A stretch of 64,000 nt of DNA from Ramlibacter montanisoli (lineage in GTDB: Bacteria > Pseudomonadota > Gammaproteobacteria > Burkholderiales > Burkholderiaceae_C), in NCBI RefSeq assembly GCF_013087525.1, contig NZ_JABFCS010000001.1, forward strand, positions 1,674,001 through 1,738,000, in the 5' to 3' direction. A model generated the notes under the pieces. That model was not told where the DNA came from, made no database searches, and saw nothing but the letters and a program-made list of their open reading frames with translations. Positions 35,592-44,619 of this stretch are shown here, piece by piece. Both the position numbers and the translations under genes were made by a program. How positions within the stretch are numbered: position 1 is the first letter of the stretch; each line of letters begins with the position of its first letter.

Positions 35592-36874
35592 TGGACACGA
35601 CCGCCACCGCCACCGCCACCGACCACGACGCCGCCCTGCGCTTCATCACCTGCGGCTCCGTCGACGACGGCAAGAGCACGCTGATCGGCCGCCTGCTGGT
35701 GGACAGCCGCGCCGTGCTGCAGGACCAGCTGGCCTCCGTCTCGCGTTCCGGCGAGACCGACCTGGCGCTGCTGACCGACGGCCTGTCCGCCGAGCGTGAA
35801 CAGGGCATCACGATCGACGTCGCCTACCGCTATTTCGCCACGCCGGCGCGCAAGTTCATCATCGGCGACGCGCCCGGCCACGAGCAGTACACGCGCAACA
35901 TGGTGACGGCCGCCTCGAGCGCCGACGCCGCCGTGGTGCTGGTGGACGCCACCAAGCTGAAGTGGCAGGAACCGGGCCTGGAGCTGCTGCCGCAGACCCG
36001 CCGCCACACGCTGCTGGCCAAGCTGCTGCGCGTGCCCTCCATCGTGTTCGCGGTGAACAAGCTGGACGCGGTGGAGGACCCCGCGCTCGCCTTCGCCAAC
36101 ATCCTCGGCGCCCTCGAGACATTCACCCAGGCCGCCGGCATCGCGCCGCGCGCCGTGGTGCCGATCTCCGCGCTCAAGGGCTTCAACGTGGTCGAAGCCA
36201 GGCCGGGCTGGTGCGGCTACCAGGGCCTGTCGCTGCTGGCGCTGCTGGAGCAGCTCGATGTCACGCCGGCCGAAGCGGCGGAAGCCTTCGCCTTCCCCGT
36301 GCAATGGGTCGAGAAGTTCTCGGGCTCCGCCGACACGTCGCAGGGCCGCCGCGTGTTCTGGGGCCGCGTGGCCACCGGCCACGTGCAGCAGGGCCAGGAA
36401 GTCACCGTGCTGCCCAGCGGCCAGACGGCGAAGGTCGCCCAGGTCCTGGACCACGTGCGGGAACCGGGCGCCGTGGCCGCGCGCCACAGCGCCGGCATCA
36501 TCCTGGACCGCGAGGTGGACGTGTCCCGCGGCGACTGGCTGCTGGCGCCGGGCGCTTTCACGCCCTCGCGCGAGGTGTCCGCCACCATCGCCTGGATGGA
36601 CGACGAACCGCTGGTCGCCGGCCGCGTGTACTGGGCGCTGCATGGCCATCGCTGGGTCAAGGCGAAGGTCAGGCGCATCGTCCACAAGCTGGACGTGAAC
36701 ACCCTGGCAGAGGAGGATGCGGACCACCTGGAGCCCAATGGCATCGGCCACGTGGAGCTTGCGCTGCAGGAGCCGCTGGCCACTTTGCCCTATGAACGGT
36801 CGCGCGCGCTGGGCGCTCTGGTGCTGGTGGACACGGCCAGCCACAAGACGTCCGGGGCCGTGCTGGTTCGTTGA
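35591..36874 (+). CDS. cysN: Sulfate adenylyltransferase subunit 1 (GTPase)
   Basis: The product is a 427-residue translation-factor-type GTPase that drives APS synthesis by CysD. G1 is CGSVDDGKSTLIGRLL (near residue 20), G3 is GDAPGHEQYTRNM and G4 is FAVNKLDAVED. Two beta-barrel domains follow (RVFWGRVATGHVQQGQEVTVLPSG). There is no fused CysC kinase domain, in keeping with an APS-reducing pathway. It is the last gene of the operon; ferredoxin begins 95 bp later. Confidence 0.95.
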   Translation: MDTTATATATDHDAALRFITCGSVDDGKSTLIGRLLVDSRAVLQDQLASVSRSGETDLALLTDGLSAEREQGITIDVAYRYFATPARKFIIGDAPGHEQYTRNMVTAASSADAAVVLVDATKLKWQEPGLELLPQTRRHTLLAKLLRVPSIVFAVNKLDAVEDPALAFANILGALETFTQAAGIAPRAVVPISALKGFNVVEARPGWCGYQGLSLLALLEQLDVTPAEAAEAFAFPVQWVEKFSGSADTSQGRRVFWGRVATGHVQQGQEVTVLPSGQTAKVAQVLDHVREPGAVAARHSAGIILDREVDVSRGDWLLAPGAFTPSREVSATIAWMDDEPLVAGRVYWALHGHRWVKAKVRRIVHKLDVNTLAEEDADHLEPNGIGHVELALQEPLATLPYERSRALGALVLVDTASHKTSGAVLVR

Positions 36875-36969
36875 CGAAGCTCAAACCCTGCAGGCCGTAC
36901 GGCCACGTTCGCAGGTGCAGTTTGAAAACCCAATAAAATCGAGGGTTTCCCCGATCCCTCGGCACAACA

Positions 36970-37299
36970 ATGACCCACGTCGTCACCGAAACCTGTATCC
37001 GCTGCAAGTACACCGACTGCGTGGATGTCTGCCCCGTGGACTGCTTCCGCGAGGGCCCGAACATGCTCGTGATCGACCCGGACGAATGCATCGACTGCGC
37101 GGTCTGCATCCCCGAGTGCCCGGTCAATGCGATCTACGCGGAGGAGGACGTGCCCGCCGACCAGGTCGCTTTCACCAAGCTGAACGCCGACCTCTCGCAC
37201 GCCCCCGGCTGGAAGAGCATCACCAAGCGCAAGCCGGCCCTGCCCGACGCGGAGGAATGGAAGGACAAGCCGGGCAAGTTGTCCGAGCTGGTCAAGTAA
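36970..37299 (+). CDS. fdxA: Seven-iron ferredoxin
   Basis: The product is 109 residues. The cysteine spacing [19 protein letters not shown] near residue 9, followed by [18 protein letters not shown], is that of ferredoxins with one [3Fe-4S] and one [4Fe-4S] cluster. The C-terminal extension [20 protein letters not shown] is typical of the proteobacterial FdxA family. AATAAAATC at 36932-36940 may include a -10 element. The adjacent reductase gene begins 6 bp after its stop, so it probably supplies or takes electrons from NADPH. Confidence 0.93.
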   Translation: MTHVVTETCIRCKYTDCVDVCPVDCFREGPNMLVIDPDECIDCAVCIPECPVNAIYAEEDVPADQVAFTKLNADLSHAPGWKSITKRKPALPDAEEWKDKPGKLSELVK

Positions 37300-37305
37300 G
37301 TGACT

Positions 37306-38421
37306 ATGGAACCTCAACTGAACCAAGAAGTGATCAAGACCGCAGCCGCCCACGACGGCCCGATCGAGACCGACGCGGTCATCGTTGGCGCGGGCCCGGT
37401 GGGCCTGTTCCAGGTGTTCGAGCTCGGGCTGCTGGAGATCAAGGCGCACGTGATCGACTCGCTCGCCTATCCCGGCGGCCAGCCGATCGAGCTGTACCCG
37501 GACAAGCCGATCTACGACATCCCGGCCATCCCGGTGTGCACCGGCAAGGAACTGACCGACGCACTCCTCAAGCAGATCGAGCCCTTCGGCGCGACCTTCC
37601 ACCTGGGACAGACGGTCACCGTGGTGCAGAAGCAGGACGACGGCCGCTTCTACGTGGAAACGTCCAAGGGCACGCGCTTCCTGACCAAGACCATCTTCAT
37701 CGCCGCCGGCGTGGGGGCCTTCGAGCCGCGCACGCTGAAGGTCGACGGCCTGGACAAGTTCGACGGCTCGCAGCTGTTCTACCGGGTGAGGAACCCGGCC
37801 GACTTCGCCGGCAAGAACCTGGTGGTGGTGGGCGGAGGCGACTCCGCGCTGGACTGGGCACTGAACTTCACGGCCGGCAACGTGGACGGCAACCCGCACA
37901 AGGCGGAGAGCGTGATCCTGATCCACCGCCGCGACGGCTTCCGCGCCGCGCCCTCGTCTGTGGCGCGGATGCACGAGCTGTGCGAGCAGATGGAGATGCA
38001 GTTCATCGTCGGCCAAGTGAGCGGCTACGAGGAACAGGACGGCAAGCTGGTCGGCGCCAAGGTCACGGGCTCGGACGGCGTGACGCGCGTCGTGCCGCTG
38101 GACGTGCTGCTGGTGTTCTTCGGCCTGTCGCCCAAGCTCGGCCCGATCGCCGACTGGGGCCTGGACATCGAGCGCAAGCAGCTGAAGGTGGACACCGAGA
38201 AGTTCTCCACCAACGTGCCGGGCATCTTCGCGGTGGGCGACATCAACACCTACCCGGGCAAGAAGAAGCTGATCCTCTCGGGCTTCCACGAGTGCGCGCT
38301 GGCGGCCTTCGGCGCCGCGCCCATCATCTTCCCCGAGAAGGGCAAGATCCACCTGCAGTACACGACCACCAGCCCCAAGCTGCACAAGGTGCTGGGCGTC
38401 GAGACGCCGGTGTTCGACTGA
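37306..38421 (+). CDS. Ferredoxin-NADP(+) reductase, thioredoxin-reductase-like type
   Basis: The product is a 371-residue flavoprotein with two nucleotide motifs: [20 protein letters not shown] for FAD near residue 25, and [14 protein letters not shown] for NADPH near residue 175. It lacks the CxxC active-site pair of thioredoxin reductase, which identifies the YumC-type ferredoxin/flavodoxin-NADP reductases. The C-terminal FAD contact is [23 protein letters not shown] 37306 is preferred; an in-frame GTG at 37300 sits directly after the fdxA stop. It forms an operon with fdxA. Confidence 0.9.
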   Translation: MEPQLNQEVIKTAAAHDGPIETDAVIVGAGPVGLFQVFELGLLEIKAHVIDSLAYPGGQPIELYPDKPIYDIPAIPVCTGKELTDALLKQIEPFGATFHLGQTVTVVQKQDDGRFYVETSKGTRFLTKTIFIAAGVGAFEPRTLKVDGLDKFDGSQLFYRVRNPADFAGKNLVVVGGGDSALDWALNFTAGNVDGNPHKAESVILIHRRDGFRAAPSSVARMHELCEQMEMQFIVGQVSGYEEQDGKLVGAKVTGSDGVTRVVPLDVLLVFFGLSPKLGPIADWGLDIERKQLKVDTEKFSTNVPGIFAVGDINTYPGKKKLILSGFHECALAAFGAAPIIFPEKGKIHLQYTTTSPKLHKVLGVETPVFD

Positions 38422-38470
38422 CGATTTGCTGAAGCATGGCAGAGCTGCCGGAACGGCGCGAAAGCCACGC

Positions 38471-38476
38471 TATAAT
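38471..38476 (+). promoter_or_regulatory. TATAAT -10 element of the tRNA-Asn gene
   Basis: A perfect TATAAT lies 11 bp before the tRNA 5' end. The -35 region is not convincing. The position immediately before a stable RNA gene supports its use. Confidence 0.6.
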
Positions 38477-38487
38477 CTAAGGCTTGT

Positions 38488-38563
38488 TCCCCGATAGCTC
38501 AGTCGGTAGAGCGCCGGACTGTTAATCCGTAGGTCCCTGGTTCGAGCCCAGGTCGGGGAGCCA
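38488..38563 (+). tRNA. tRNA-Asn (anticodon GTT)
   Basis: The 76-nt cloverleaf is complete. The acceptor arm TCCCCGA pairs with TCGGGGA and CCA is encoded. The D-loop reads AGCTCAGTCGGTAGAGC. The anticodon arm CCGGACTGTTAATCCGT carries GTT at its centre, and the T-arm is CCTGGTTCGAGCCCAGG. A strong terminator follows, so it is probably a single-gene transcript. Confidence 0.97.
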
Positions 38564-38573
38564 AGACATCGAG

Positions 38574-38603
38574 AGGCACCTGTCGCAAGGCAGGTGCCTT
38601 TTT
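38574..38603 (+). terminator. Rho-independent terminator after tRNA-Asn
   Basis: AGGCACCTG (38574-38582) pairs perfectly with CAGGTGCCT (38591-38599) across an 8-nt loop and is followed by TTTTT. Confidence 0.88.
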
Positions 38604-38722
38604 CGTTGGCGCGCGGGCCCGGGTCCCGGACAAACCCGGATAGGCCCCGGCATCAGCGCCGTCCTACACACGCGGCCGCGGATCCGGCCTCAACATTCCC
38701 CCAGCCAAGCCATGGAGCCGCC

Positions 38723-38929
38723 ATGCGAGCCGACGAGGGCATCGATCCGTCGAACGCCGAAGACGCACTGCAGCCGCCGGTGTGGCGCAACTTGCGCCTG
38801 AGCCCTTGCGAGTGCAGACCGCGCGACCTCGTTCGCCTGCGGCGTCCCGAGTGGCTGCGCTGGCTGGTCCCCTCGCGCAGGCTGTACCGCTGCCGGCACT
38901 GCGGCAGCACCGTGTTCTACGGTCGCTAG
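38723..38929 (+). CDS. Small Cys-containing hypothetical protein
   Basis: The frame encodes 68 residues from ATG 38723. A CEC motif (LSPCECRPRD) and a C-terminal CRHC pair (LYRCRHCGSTVFYGR) resemble a compact zinc-ribbon layout. The region between is rich in Arg and Leu. There is no clear ribosome-binding site. The gene lies between the tRNA-Asn terminator and a convergent binding-protein gene. I do not recognise the family; it could be a metal-binding small protein or a chance frame in GC-rich DNA. Confidence 0.45.
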   Translation: MRADEGIDPSNAEDALQPPVWRNLRLSPCECRPRDLVRLRRPEWLRWLVPSRRLYRCRHCGSTVFYGR

Positions 38930-38935
38930 CGCCCT

Positions 38936-40152
38936 TTACTTCGACGCGTCGGCGGTCTGCTTGCGGCGGATGATGCTGGCACGGCGCTCGTCTTCCTTGT
39001 AGAAGTAGGCGCGCTCCTGGTTGCGCCAGGTGCCCAGCCACAGCATGTTCGCCGAGATGGCGTCGTGGTCGGTCGGCGAGAACGCCCGGTCGTAGGTGGT
39101 GACCACGCCGCGGTAGATGCCGGAGGGATTTTCCAGCGCCTTCTTCAGCGCGGGTCCGCTGAGGTCGCCCTTGAGTCGAACATGGCGCGCAACAACAGGT
39201 ACACGCTGTCATAGGTCTGGGCGCCCGACATCATGGAGCCGATCGGCGTTTCCTTGCTCAGCTTCGTGTAGTTGCGCAGGAAGGCGCTGTTGCGTTCCAG
39301 GAAGACGTTGGGCAGCACCGTCTGCACCATCAGCGCGCCGTCCACCTTGCCCTGCGACACGGCATAGGCGGAGGCATGCGACAGCCCCCAGGGGCCGAAC
39401 TGCGGCACCTTCCAGCCGATGGTTGCGCGCGCGGCGGAGATCACGCCCTCCTCCGGGCCGACGGTCCACCCGATCAGGGCGTCGGCGCCCGAATCGCGCA
39501 GCTGCTTCATCTCCGCTTCGAGGTTCTGAACGCCCACCTTGAAGCGCACCACGGCGGCCGCCTTCAGGCCCGCGCGCCCCAGGGCGGCCTCCAGGTCCTT
39601 CAGCCCGGCGTCGCCGTAGCCGGAGGTGTCCACCAGCAGGGCCACCTTGCCGAGGCCGCGCTTGGCGATCTCGTCCACCAGGAACTGCGTCTGCAGCTGG
39701 TCGCGCGCCGAGGTGCGGAAGATGTAGCTCTCCGCGGGCGGGTACTTGGCGGTGATCGCGGTGCCGGTGGCGCAGGTCACGATCAGCACGCTCTTGCGGG
39801 TCTGGAACACGTCCAGGGCCTTCATGGCCACGCCGGTGTTGCAGTAGCCGATGCTGGCGATGACCTTCTCCTTCTCGACCAGCTCCTTCGCGTGTGCCAG
39901 GCCGGTGTCGGGGTCCGCCTTGTCGTCGCGGATCACCAGTTCGAGCGGCCGTCCGAGGTAGCCGCCCACCTGGTTGATCTCCTGCACGGCGACCTGGGCG
40001 CCCACGCGCGCTGTTGCCCATGTCCGCGGAGCCTCCGCTCAGGGGAAGATCAGGCCGATGCGGATCGGCTGGGGCACTCCCTGCGCCGGGGCGAGGCCAG
40101 GCAGGGACACGGCGGCGGCAAGGAGAGCCGACGCGAGGACAGCACGCTTCAT
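38936..40152 (-). CDS. Orphan Liv-type ABC transporter substrate-binding protein (three apparent frameshifts)
   Basis: This is a periplasmic type I binding protein of the branched-chain amino acid family. From ATG 40152 it starts MKRAVLASALLAAAVSLPGL, a typical signal peptide, then PIRIGLIFPLSGGSADMGNSA. The long middle part includes VAVQEINQVGGYLGRPLELV and GWTVGPEEGVISAARATIGW. The last part reads TYDRAFSPTDHDAISANMLW and stops at 38936. Three breaks are explained by lost bases: one C (GGGG on the plus strand at 40042-40045), one GC unit near 40004-40011 and one base near 39172-39175. Corrected length is about 406 residues. No permease or ATPase genes adjoin it, so it must use a transporter encoded elsewhere. 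Confidence 0.85.
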
Positions 40153-40272
40153 GGGAATCCCCTCCAAGTAGTAACATGAAGTTACATCGAAAGGGTTCTT
40201 GTCGCAATGGACGAGCTCACGCCCCCGGGATTTTTCGTCCCGGCGGTCAGTTTCGCTTCGAAATGGAACCCT

Positions 40273-40506
40273 TCAGTTCCCTTGGCGCAACGCCCGCAGG
40301 GCATCCGCCATGGAGGGGAAAACCGGGTTGCGGATGGTCCCCACCATGTCGTCCTCGGTGCCCGGACGCGACTGCAGCGCCATCGTCAGGTAGGGCACCA
40401 GCGTGTGCGCGCCGAATCCCCAGCGCCGGCCTTCGGGCAGGAGGCGTGCCTGGTGTTCGGGGGGCGGGGCGCGCGCATCATGGGAGGATGGCACCCAGTG
40501 TCGCAC
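40273..40506 (-). CDS. Small hypothetical protein, 77 residues
   Basis: The frame starts at ATG 40506. From about residue 18 codon third positions are strongly G/C as in neighbouring genes, and the sequence (LLPEGRRWGFGAHTLVPYLT, then GTIRNPVFPSMADALRALRQ) looks like real protein. The first 15 residues are less convincing, so the true start could differ. No membrane segment or known motif is present. I do not recognise it. Confidence 0.4.
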   Translation of the reverse strand: MRHWVPSSHDARAPPPEHQARLLPEGRRWGFGAHTLVPYLTMALQSRPGTEDDMVGTIRNPVFPSMADALRALRQGN

Positions 40507-40587
40507 AGCGTCCGCGCCGGAACCACGGTTTTTGGAGGGTGCGCCGCGCTGGCGCGGGAATAAATCCGCCCCGGGGGCGCGGCGCCT

Positions 40588-40758
40588 TCAGGCGGTCGTG
40601 AGCAGCAGCGCGATCGCCGTCCACAGCAGCAGCGACGCACCGCCGGTCAGCCACAGCGTGGCACCTCCGGGCAGGCCTTCGCGCATGTCCGACTGCATGT
40701 CCCAGGGCAGGAACGAGGGGGCGGCTTCGGCGCGTGCTTCGCGGGTCTGGTTCTGCAT
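40588..40758 (-). CDS. Small single-pass membrane protein, 56 residues
   Basis: ATG 40758 is preceded by a strong AAGGAG site at 6-base spacing, which supports translation. The N-terminal half is polar (MQNQTREARAEAAPSFLPWD). The C-terminal half is one hydrophobic helix, TLWLTGGASLLLWTAIALLL, ending two residues before the stop. This is the layout of a tail-anchored or small inner-membrane protein. It stands alone, upstream of aat on the opposite strand. Its function is unknown. Confidence 0.6.
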   Translation of the reverse strand: MQNQTREARAEAAPSFLPWDMQSDMREGLPGGATLWLTGGASLLLWTAIALLLTTA

Positions 40759-41062
40759 GGTGGCTCCTTCACCAAGGAACGGCGATGCTAGGAAACGCCG
40801 CCCGGGCCGGGTTGTGGGAGAAATCCTTCGCCTCGCGTAGTCGCGCCTCTGCCGGGCAAGCCCGCCGGCCGCGTCCGACGCACCGGCTGGCACGACGCCT
40901 ACATGCACGCACCGCGTCGGCCATGTGGTGCGAGGCTCGACGCGAAGAAGCGATGGCTGGCGAAGTGCTCACGATTGCGGGTCCCCTGCACACCCGGCCG
41001 AAGAGGTCCGCTGCCACCCCGCAGTCGCTTCGCGGGCCGCGGCGACGGCACAATGGTCCCCG
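40759..41062. other. Gene-free stretch upstream of aat
   Basis: These 304 bp separate the small membrane protein from the divergent aat gene. I find no convincing gene, RNA, repeat or strong promoter. Open frames here have no ribosome-binding site and no family resemblance. Confidence 0.5.
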
Positions 41063-41809
41063 ATGCACCTGCCCTGGCTCCAACCCGGCGACCCCTTTCC
41101 CGATCCTTCCCAGGCATGGGACCTCCAGCAGCCGGCGCCCGGCCTGCTCGCCGCCGGCGGCGCGCTCGACGTCGACAGCCTGCAGCGCGCCTACGCCAGC
41201 GGCATCTTCCCCTGGTTCAGCGAGGGGCAGCCCGTCCTCTGGTGGAGCACCGACCCGCGCATGGTGCTGTTCACCGAGGAGTTCCGGCTGCACCGTTCGC
41301 TGCGCAAGACCGTCGCGCGCTTCGCGACCGGCGCGCGCTGCGAAATCCGCTTCGACGGCGACTTCGACGCCGTGATCCGGGCCTGCGCCACCAGCCAGCG
41401 GCCGGGCCAGTCGGGCACCTGGATCGTCCCGCAGATGGTCGCGGCCTACCAGGCTTTCCACCGCGCCGGCTTCGCCCACAGCGTCGAGACCTGGATCGAC
41501 GGCCGCCTGGCCGGCGGCCTGTACTGCGTGGTGATGGGCCGCGCGGTGTTCGGCGAATCCATGTTCACCCACGTGCCCGATGCGTCGAAGATCGCGCTGG
41601 CTGCGCTCGTGGCATGGGGCCGCCACGCGCAGGTGCGGATGATCGACTGCCAGCAGAACACGCGGCACCTCGCGTCGCTCGGCGCGCGCGAGATCCCGCG
41701 GGCGGATTTTGTGCAACAAGTCGCCCTCGAGTCGCGCAAGCCCCCTGCCCCGTGGCAATTCGAGCCCGTATACTGGAACGCACTCCCGCTGCATCCGACA
41801 CCCGCGTGA
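41063..41809 (+). CDS. aat: Leucyl/phenylalanyl-tRNA-protein transferase
   Basis: The product is 248 residues. It moves Leu or Phe from tRNA to N-terminal Arg/Lys of proteins, marking them for ClpS-ClpAP degradation. Typical motifs are [43 protein letters not shown] and [21 protein letters not shown] 41063 gives the family N-terminus [12 protein letters not shown]. Its stop overlaps the next start (GTGA), coupling it to the second N-degron transferase. Confidence 0.95.
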   Translation: MHLPWLQPGDPFPDPSQAWDLQQPAPGLLAAGGALDVDSLQRAYASGIFPWFSEGQPVLWWSTDPRMVLFTEEFRLHRSLRKTVARFATGARCEIRFDGDFDAVIRACATSQRPGQSGTWIVPQMVAAYQAFHRAGFAHSVETWIDGRLAGGLYCVVMGRAVFGESMFTHVPDASKIALAALVAWGRHAQVRMIDCQQNTRHLASLGAREIPRADFVQQVALESRKPPAPWQFEPVYWNALPLHPTPA

Positions 41810-42552
41810 CGCATCTCAAGGACCTTCCGCTCCAGACGCTGCAGTTCTACGCGACGGCGCCGTATCCTTGCAGCTACCTGCCCGGCAAGCAGGCCCGCTC
41901 GCAGGTCGCGACGCCGAGCCACCTGATCCACAACGACGCGTATTCGGACCTGGTCACCAGCGGCTTCCGCCGCAGCGGCATGTTCACGTACCGCCCCTAT
42001 TGCGACGGCTGCCGCGCCTGCGTGCCGCTGCGCGTGGCGGTGGACGCCTTCCGCCCCACCCGCAGCCAGCGCCGCGCCTGGAAGCAGCACGCCAACCTGC
42101 AGGCGCGCGTGCTCAAGCTCTGCTTCGTGCCGGAGCACTACCACTTGTACCTGCGCTACCAGACCGGCCGCCACGCGGGCGGCGGCATGGACCACGACAG
42201 CATCGACCAGTACACGCAGTTCCTGCTGCAAAGCCGCGTGAACTCGCGGCTGGTGGAGTTCCGCGAGAAGATGCCCGATGGCAGCGCCGGGCCGCTGCGC
42301 ATGGTGTCCATCCTCGACGTGCTGAACGACGGCATCTCCGCGGTCTATACGTTCTACGAACCCGATGCCACCTCCAGCTACGGCACCTACTCGGTGCTCT
42401 GGCAGGTGGACCAGGCACGGCGCCTGAAGCTTCCGCACGTGTACCTGGGCTACTGGATCGCCGAGAGCCCGAAGATGAACTACAAGTCACGCTTCCACCC
42501 CCACGAGGTGCTGGTGGACGGCGAATGGCGGCCGGGGCAGGCCGAAAACTGA
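41806..42552 (+). CDS. bpt: Aspartate/glutamate leucyltransferase (Bpt; Ate1-like)
   Basis: The product is 248 residues and begins at GTG 41806, overlapping the aat stop. Residues [12 protein letters not shown] near residue 21 and [13 protein letters not shown] near residue 65 are the conserved Cys-rich N-terminal motifs of Ate1-type transferases. [16 protein letters not shown] and [15 protein letters not shown] follow. Bacterial members of this length usually attach Leu to N-terminal Asp or Glu. With Aat it widens the set of proteins routed to ClpS. Confidence 0.93.
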   Translation: MTHLKDLPLQTLQFYATAPYPCSYLPGKQARSQVATPSHLIHNDAYSDLVTSGFRRSGMFTYRPYCDGCRACVPLRVAVDAFRPTRSQRRAWKQHANLQARVLKLCFVPEHYHLYLRYQTGRHAGGGMDHDSIDQYTQFLLQSRVNSRLVEFREKMPDGSAGPLRMVSILDVLNDGISAVYTFYEPDATSSYGTYSVLWQVDQARRLKLPHVYLGYWIAESPKMNYKSRFHPHEVLVDGEWRPGQAEN

Positions 42553-42616
42553 TTTGGAGCGGCGCACCCAACGCGCCCGCTTTTCACAAGATAAAATGGG
42601 CTGGAGGACACCGCCC

Positions 42617-43413
42617 ATGCGACAAAAAAGACTCCCAAGGCCCCGCCACCCCCACCATCCAGGTGATCGAGCGCATGTTCGCGCTGATCGACGTGCTGGC
42701 TTCGAGGGAAGACGCGATCTCGCTCAAGGAGATCAGCGAGAAGACCGGCCTGCACCCCTCCACCACCCACCGGATCCTCAACGACCTGGCGACCGGCCGC
42801 TTCGTGGACCGGCCGGAGGCGGGCAGCTACCGGCTCGGCATGCGCCTGCTGGAACTGGGCAACCTGGTGAAGGCCCGCCTGAACGTGCGCGACGCCGCGC
42901 TGGTCCCCATGCGCGAGCTGCACAAGCAGATCCAGCAGCCGGTGAACCTCAGCGTGCGCCAGGGCGACGAGATCGTCTACGTGGAGCGCGCGTACAGAGC
43001 GTTCCGGCATGCAGGTGGTGCGCGCCATCGGCGGCCGCGCGCCGCTGCACCTGACGTCCACCGGCAAGCTGTTCCTGGCGGCGGACGATCCGCAGCGCGT
43101 GCGCGCGTACGCCACGCGCACCGGCCTGGCGGGCCACACGAAGAACAGCATCACGCAGCTGCCGGTGCTGGAGCGCGAGCTGGGCAAGGCCAGGCAGTAC
43201 GGCATCGCCCGCGACAACGAGGAGCTGGAACTGGGCGTGCGCTGCATGGCCGCCGGCATCTACGACGACCAGTCCAAGCTGGTGGCGGGCCTGTCGATCT
43301 CAGCGCCGGCCGATCGGCTGGACGAGAACTGGCTGCAGAAGCTGCAGTCCACCGCGGAAGAGATCTCCGCGGCGCTGGGCTACAAGTCGTCCACGCAGCG
43401 CCTGGCTGCATGA
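42617..43413 (+). CDS. IclR-family transcriptional regulator (two apparent frameshifts)
   Basis: This is an IclR regulator. The winged helix covers IQVIERMFALIDVLASREDA and SEKTGLHPSTTHRILNDLAT, and the effector domain includes GRAPLHLTSTGKLFLA, ARDNEELELGVRCMAAGIYD and LVAGLSISAPADRL. ATG 42617 has GGAGG 9 bases upstream, but the frame needs two more bases near the A6 run at 42624-42629 to enter the domain. A later start at GTG 42663 would avoid this. A second break near 42994-43000 is repaired by two bases, giving VERAYSERSGMQVVRAIGG. Corrected length is about 266 residues. It is not next to an obvious target, so its effector is unknown. Confidence 0.85.
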
Positions 43414-43437
43414 AAAAGGGCCCCGAGGGGCCCTTTT
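43414..43437. terminator. Bidirectional terminator between IclR gene and DD-endopeptidase gene
   Basis: AAAAGGGCCCC and GGGGCCCTTTT form a perfect 11-bp inverted repeat around GA. A runs on one side and T runs on the other let it act for both convergent genes. Confidence 0.85.
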
Positions 43438-43455
43438 CGTTTCCGCGCAGGGAAC

Positions 43456-44496
43456 TTAGCTGTTCACCTGCCGGATCAGGACGTTGCCGTTCGGCATCGG
43501 CACGCCGGTCGGCGAATTCGTTTCCACCCAGCGGCGCACGCGCTCGGCGTCGCCGATGCGGCTCAGCTTGCCGGCGGAATCCAGGAACACCATGATCAGC
43601 TTGCGGCCCGCCACCTTGGCCTGCATCACGAGGCACTGGCCGGCTTCGGAGATGTAGCCCGTCTTCTGCAGGCCGATGTCCCAGGCCGGGTTCTTGACCA
43701 GGCGGTTGGTGTTGCCGAAGCGCACGGTGCGGCGGCCGACTTCGACGTCGTGGCCGGTCGAGGTCGACAGCTCGCTGAGCATCTTGTCGTTGGAGGCGGT
43801 GGCCACCAGGCGCGCCAGGTCCTGGGCGCTCGACTGGTTGCGGCTGGACAGGCCGGTGGGCTCGACGTACCTGGTGTCGCCCATGCCCAGGATCTGCGCC
43901 TTCTGGTTCATCGCTTCCACGAAGGCGTTCATGCCGCCCGGATAGGTGCGGCCCAGCGCGTGGGCGGCGCGGTTCTCGCTGGACATCAGCGACAGGTGCA
44001 TCAGCTCGCCGCGGGTGAGCGTGGTGCCCACGCGCAGGCGCGAGCTGCTGCCTTTCTCGGTGTCCACGTCGTCCTGCGTGATGGTGATCGTCTCGTCCAT
44101 CGGCAGCTTGGCCTCGCTGATGATCAGGCCGGTCATCAGCTTGGTGATGGAGGCGATCGGCAGCACGGCCGAGTCGTTCTTGCGCAGCAGGATCTGGCCG
44201 TTGTCCTGGTCGATCACCAGGGCCACGCTGGACTTCAGGTCCAGCTCGTCCTCGGTGGAGTGCAGGCCGGCGAGCTTGCCGAAGGAAGGACGAGCGGGAG
44301 CCAGCCGGACCACGGAGCGCGCCTGGCGCGCCGACAGCTGGCGGCCCACGGCGTAGCTCTTCGCCACCCGGGAGCGCTTGACCACGCTGGTGGCTTCCTT
44401 CTTCGTCACGCGCTTGACCTGCGCAGCTTCCACGGCTGCGGGGGTCAACGCCAGAGCCAAGACACTCAGGGCGATGGTGTGAACGAATCGAATCAA
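43456..44496 (-). CDS. D-alanyl-D-alanine endopeptidase (PbpG/PBP7-like)
   Basis: The product is 346 residues in the serine-type S11 peptidase family, acting on periplasmic peptidoglycan. The N-terminus IRFVHTIALSVLALALTPAA is a signal peptide. The active-site triad motifs are ASITKLMTG (SxxK), LMSSENRAAHAL (SxN) and LQKTGYISEAG (KTG). The start is set at TTG 44496, because AGGAG lies 8 bases upstream and the signal peptide then begins at the start. The upstream in-frame ATG would add an implausible extension. The hydrophilic stretch of about 60 residues after the signal is usual for PBP7-like proteins. Confidence 0.9.
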   Translation of the reverse strand: MIRFVHTIALSVLALALTPAAVEAAQVKRVTKKEATSVVKRSRVAKSYAVGRQLSARQARSVVRLAPARPSFGKLAGLHSTEDELDLKSSVALVIDQDNGQILLRKNDSAVLPIASITKLMTGLIISEAKLPMDETITITQDDVDTEKGSSSRLRVGTTLTRGELMHLSLMSSENRAAHALGRTYPGGMNAFVEAMNQKAQILGMGDTRYVEPTGLSSRNQSSAQDLARLVATASNDKMLSELSTSTGHDVEVGRRTVRFGNTNRLVKNPAWDIGLQKTGYISEAGQCLVMQAKVAGRKLIMVFLDSAGKLSRIGDAERVRRWVETNSPTGVPMPNGNVLIRQVNS

Positions 44497-44619
44497 GTTC
44501 GGTACTCCTGGCAACGACGTCCTGGGATGTAGGAGACTGCTTACACCCCTAACGCAGAGTGTACTTCGGCCGTGTACTTGGGGGTGCAAAAGTTACACAA
44601 ATCAATGACTTAGCAGACT

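Noticed and set aside
36893..36904. GGCCGTACGGCC palindrome before fdxA
   Set aside because: Short GC palindromes are expected by chance at this base composition; no second copy or promoter link seen.
38488..38563. tRNA-Asn as an integration site for a mobile element
   Set aside because: No integrase, no direct repeat of the tRNA 3' end and no compositional change downstream.
40207..40563. 118-codon plus-strand frame
   Set aside because: No ribosome-binding site, poor codon pattern and overlap with a better minus-strand candidate.
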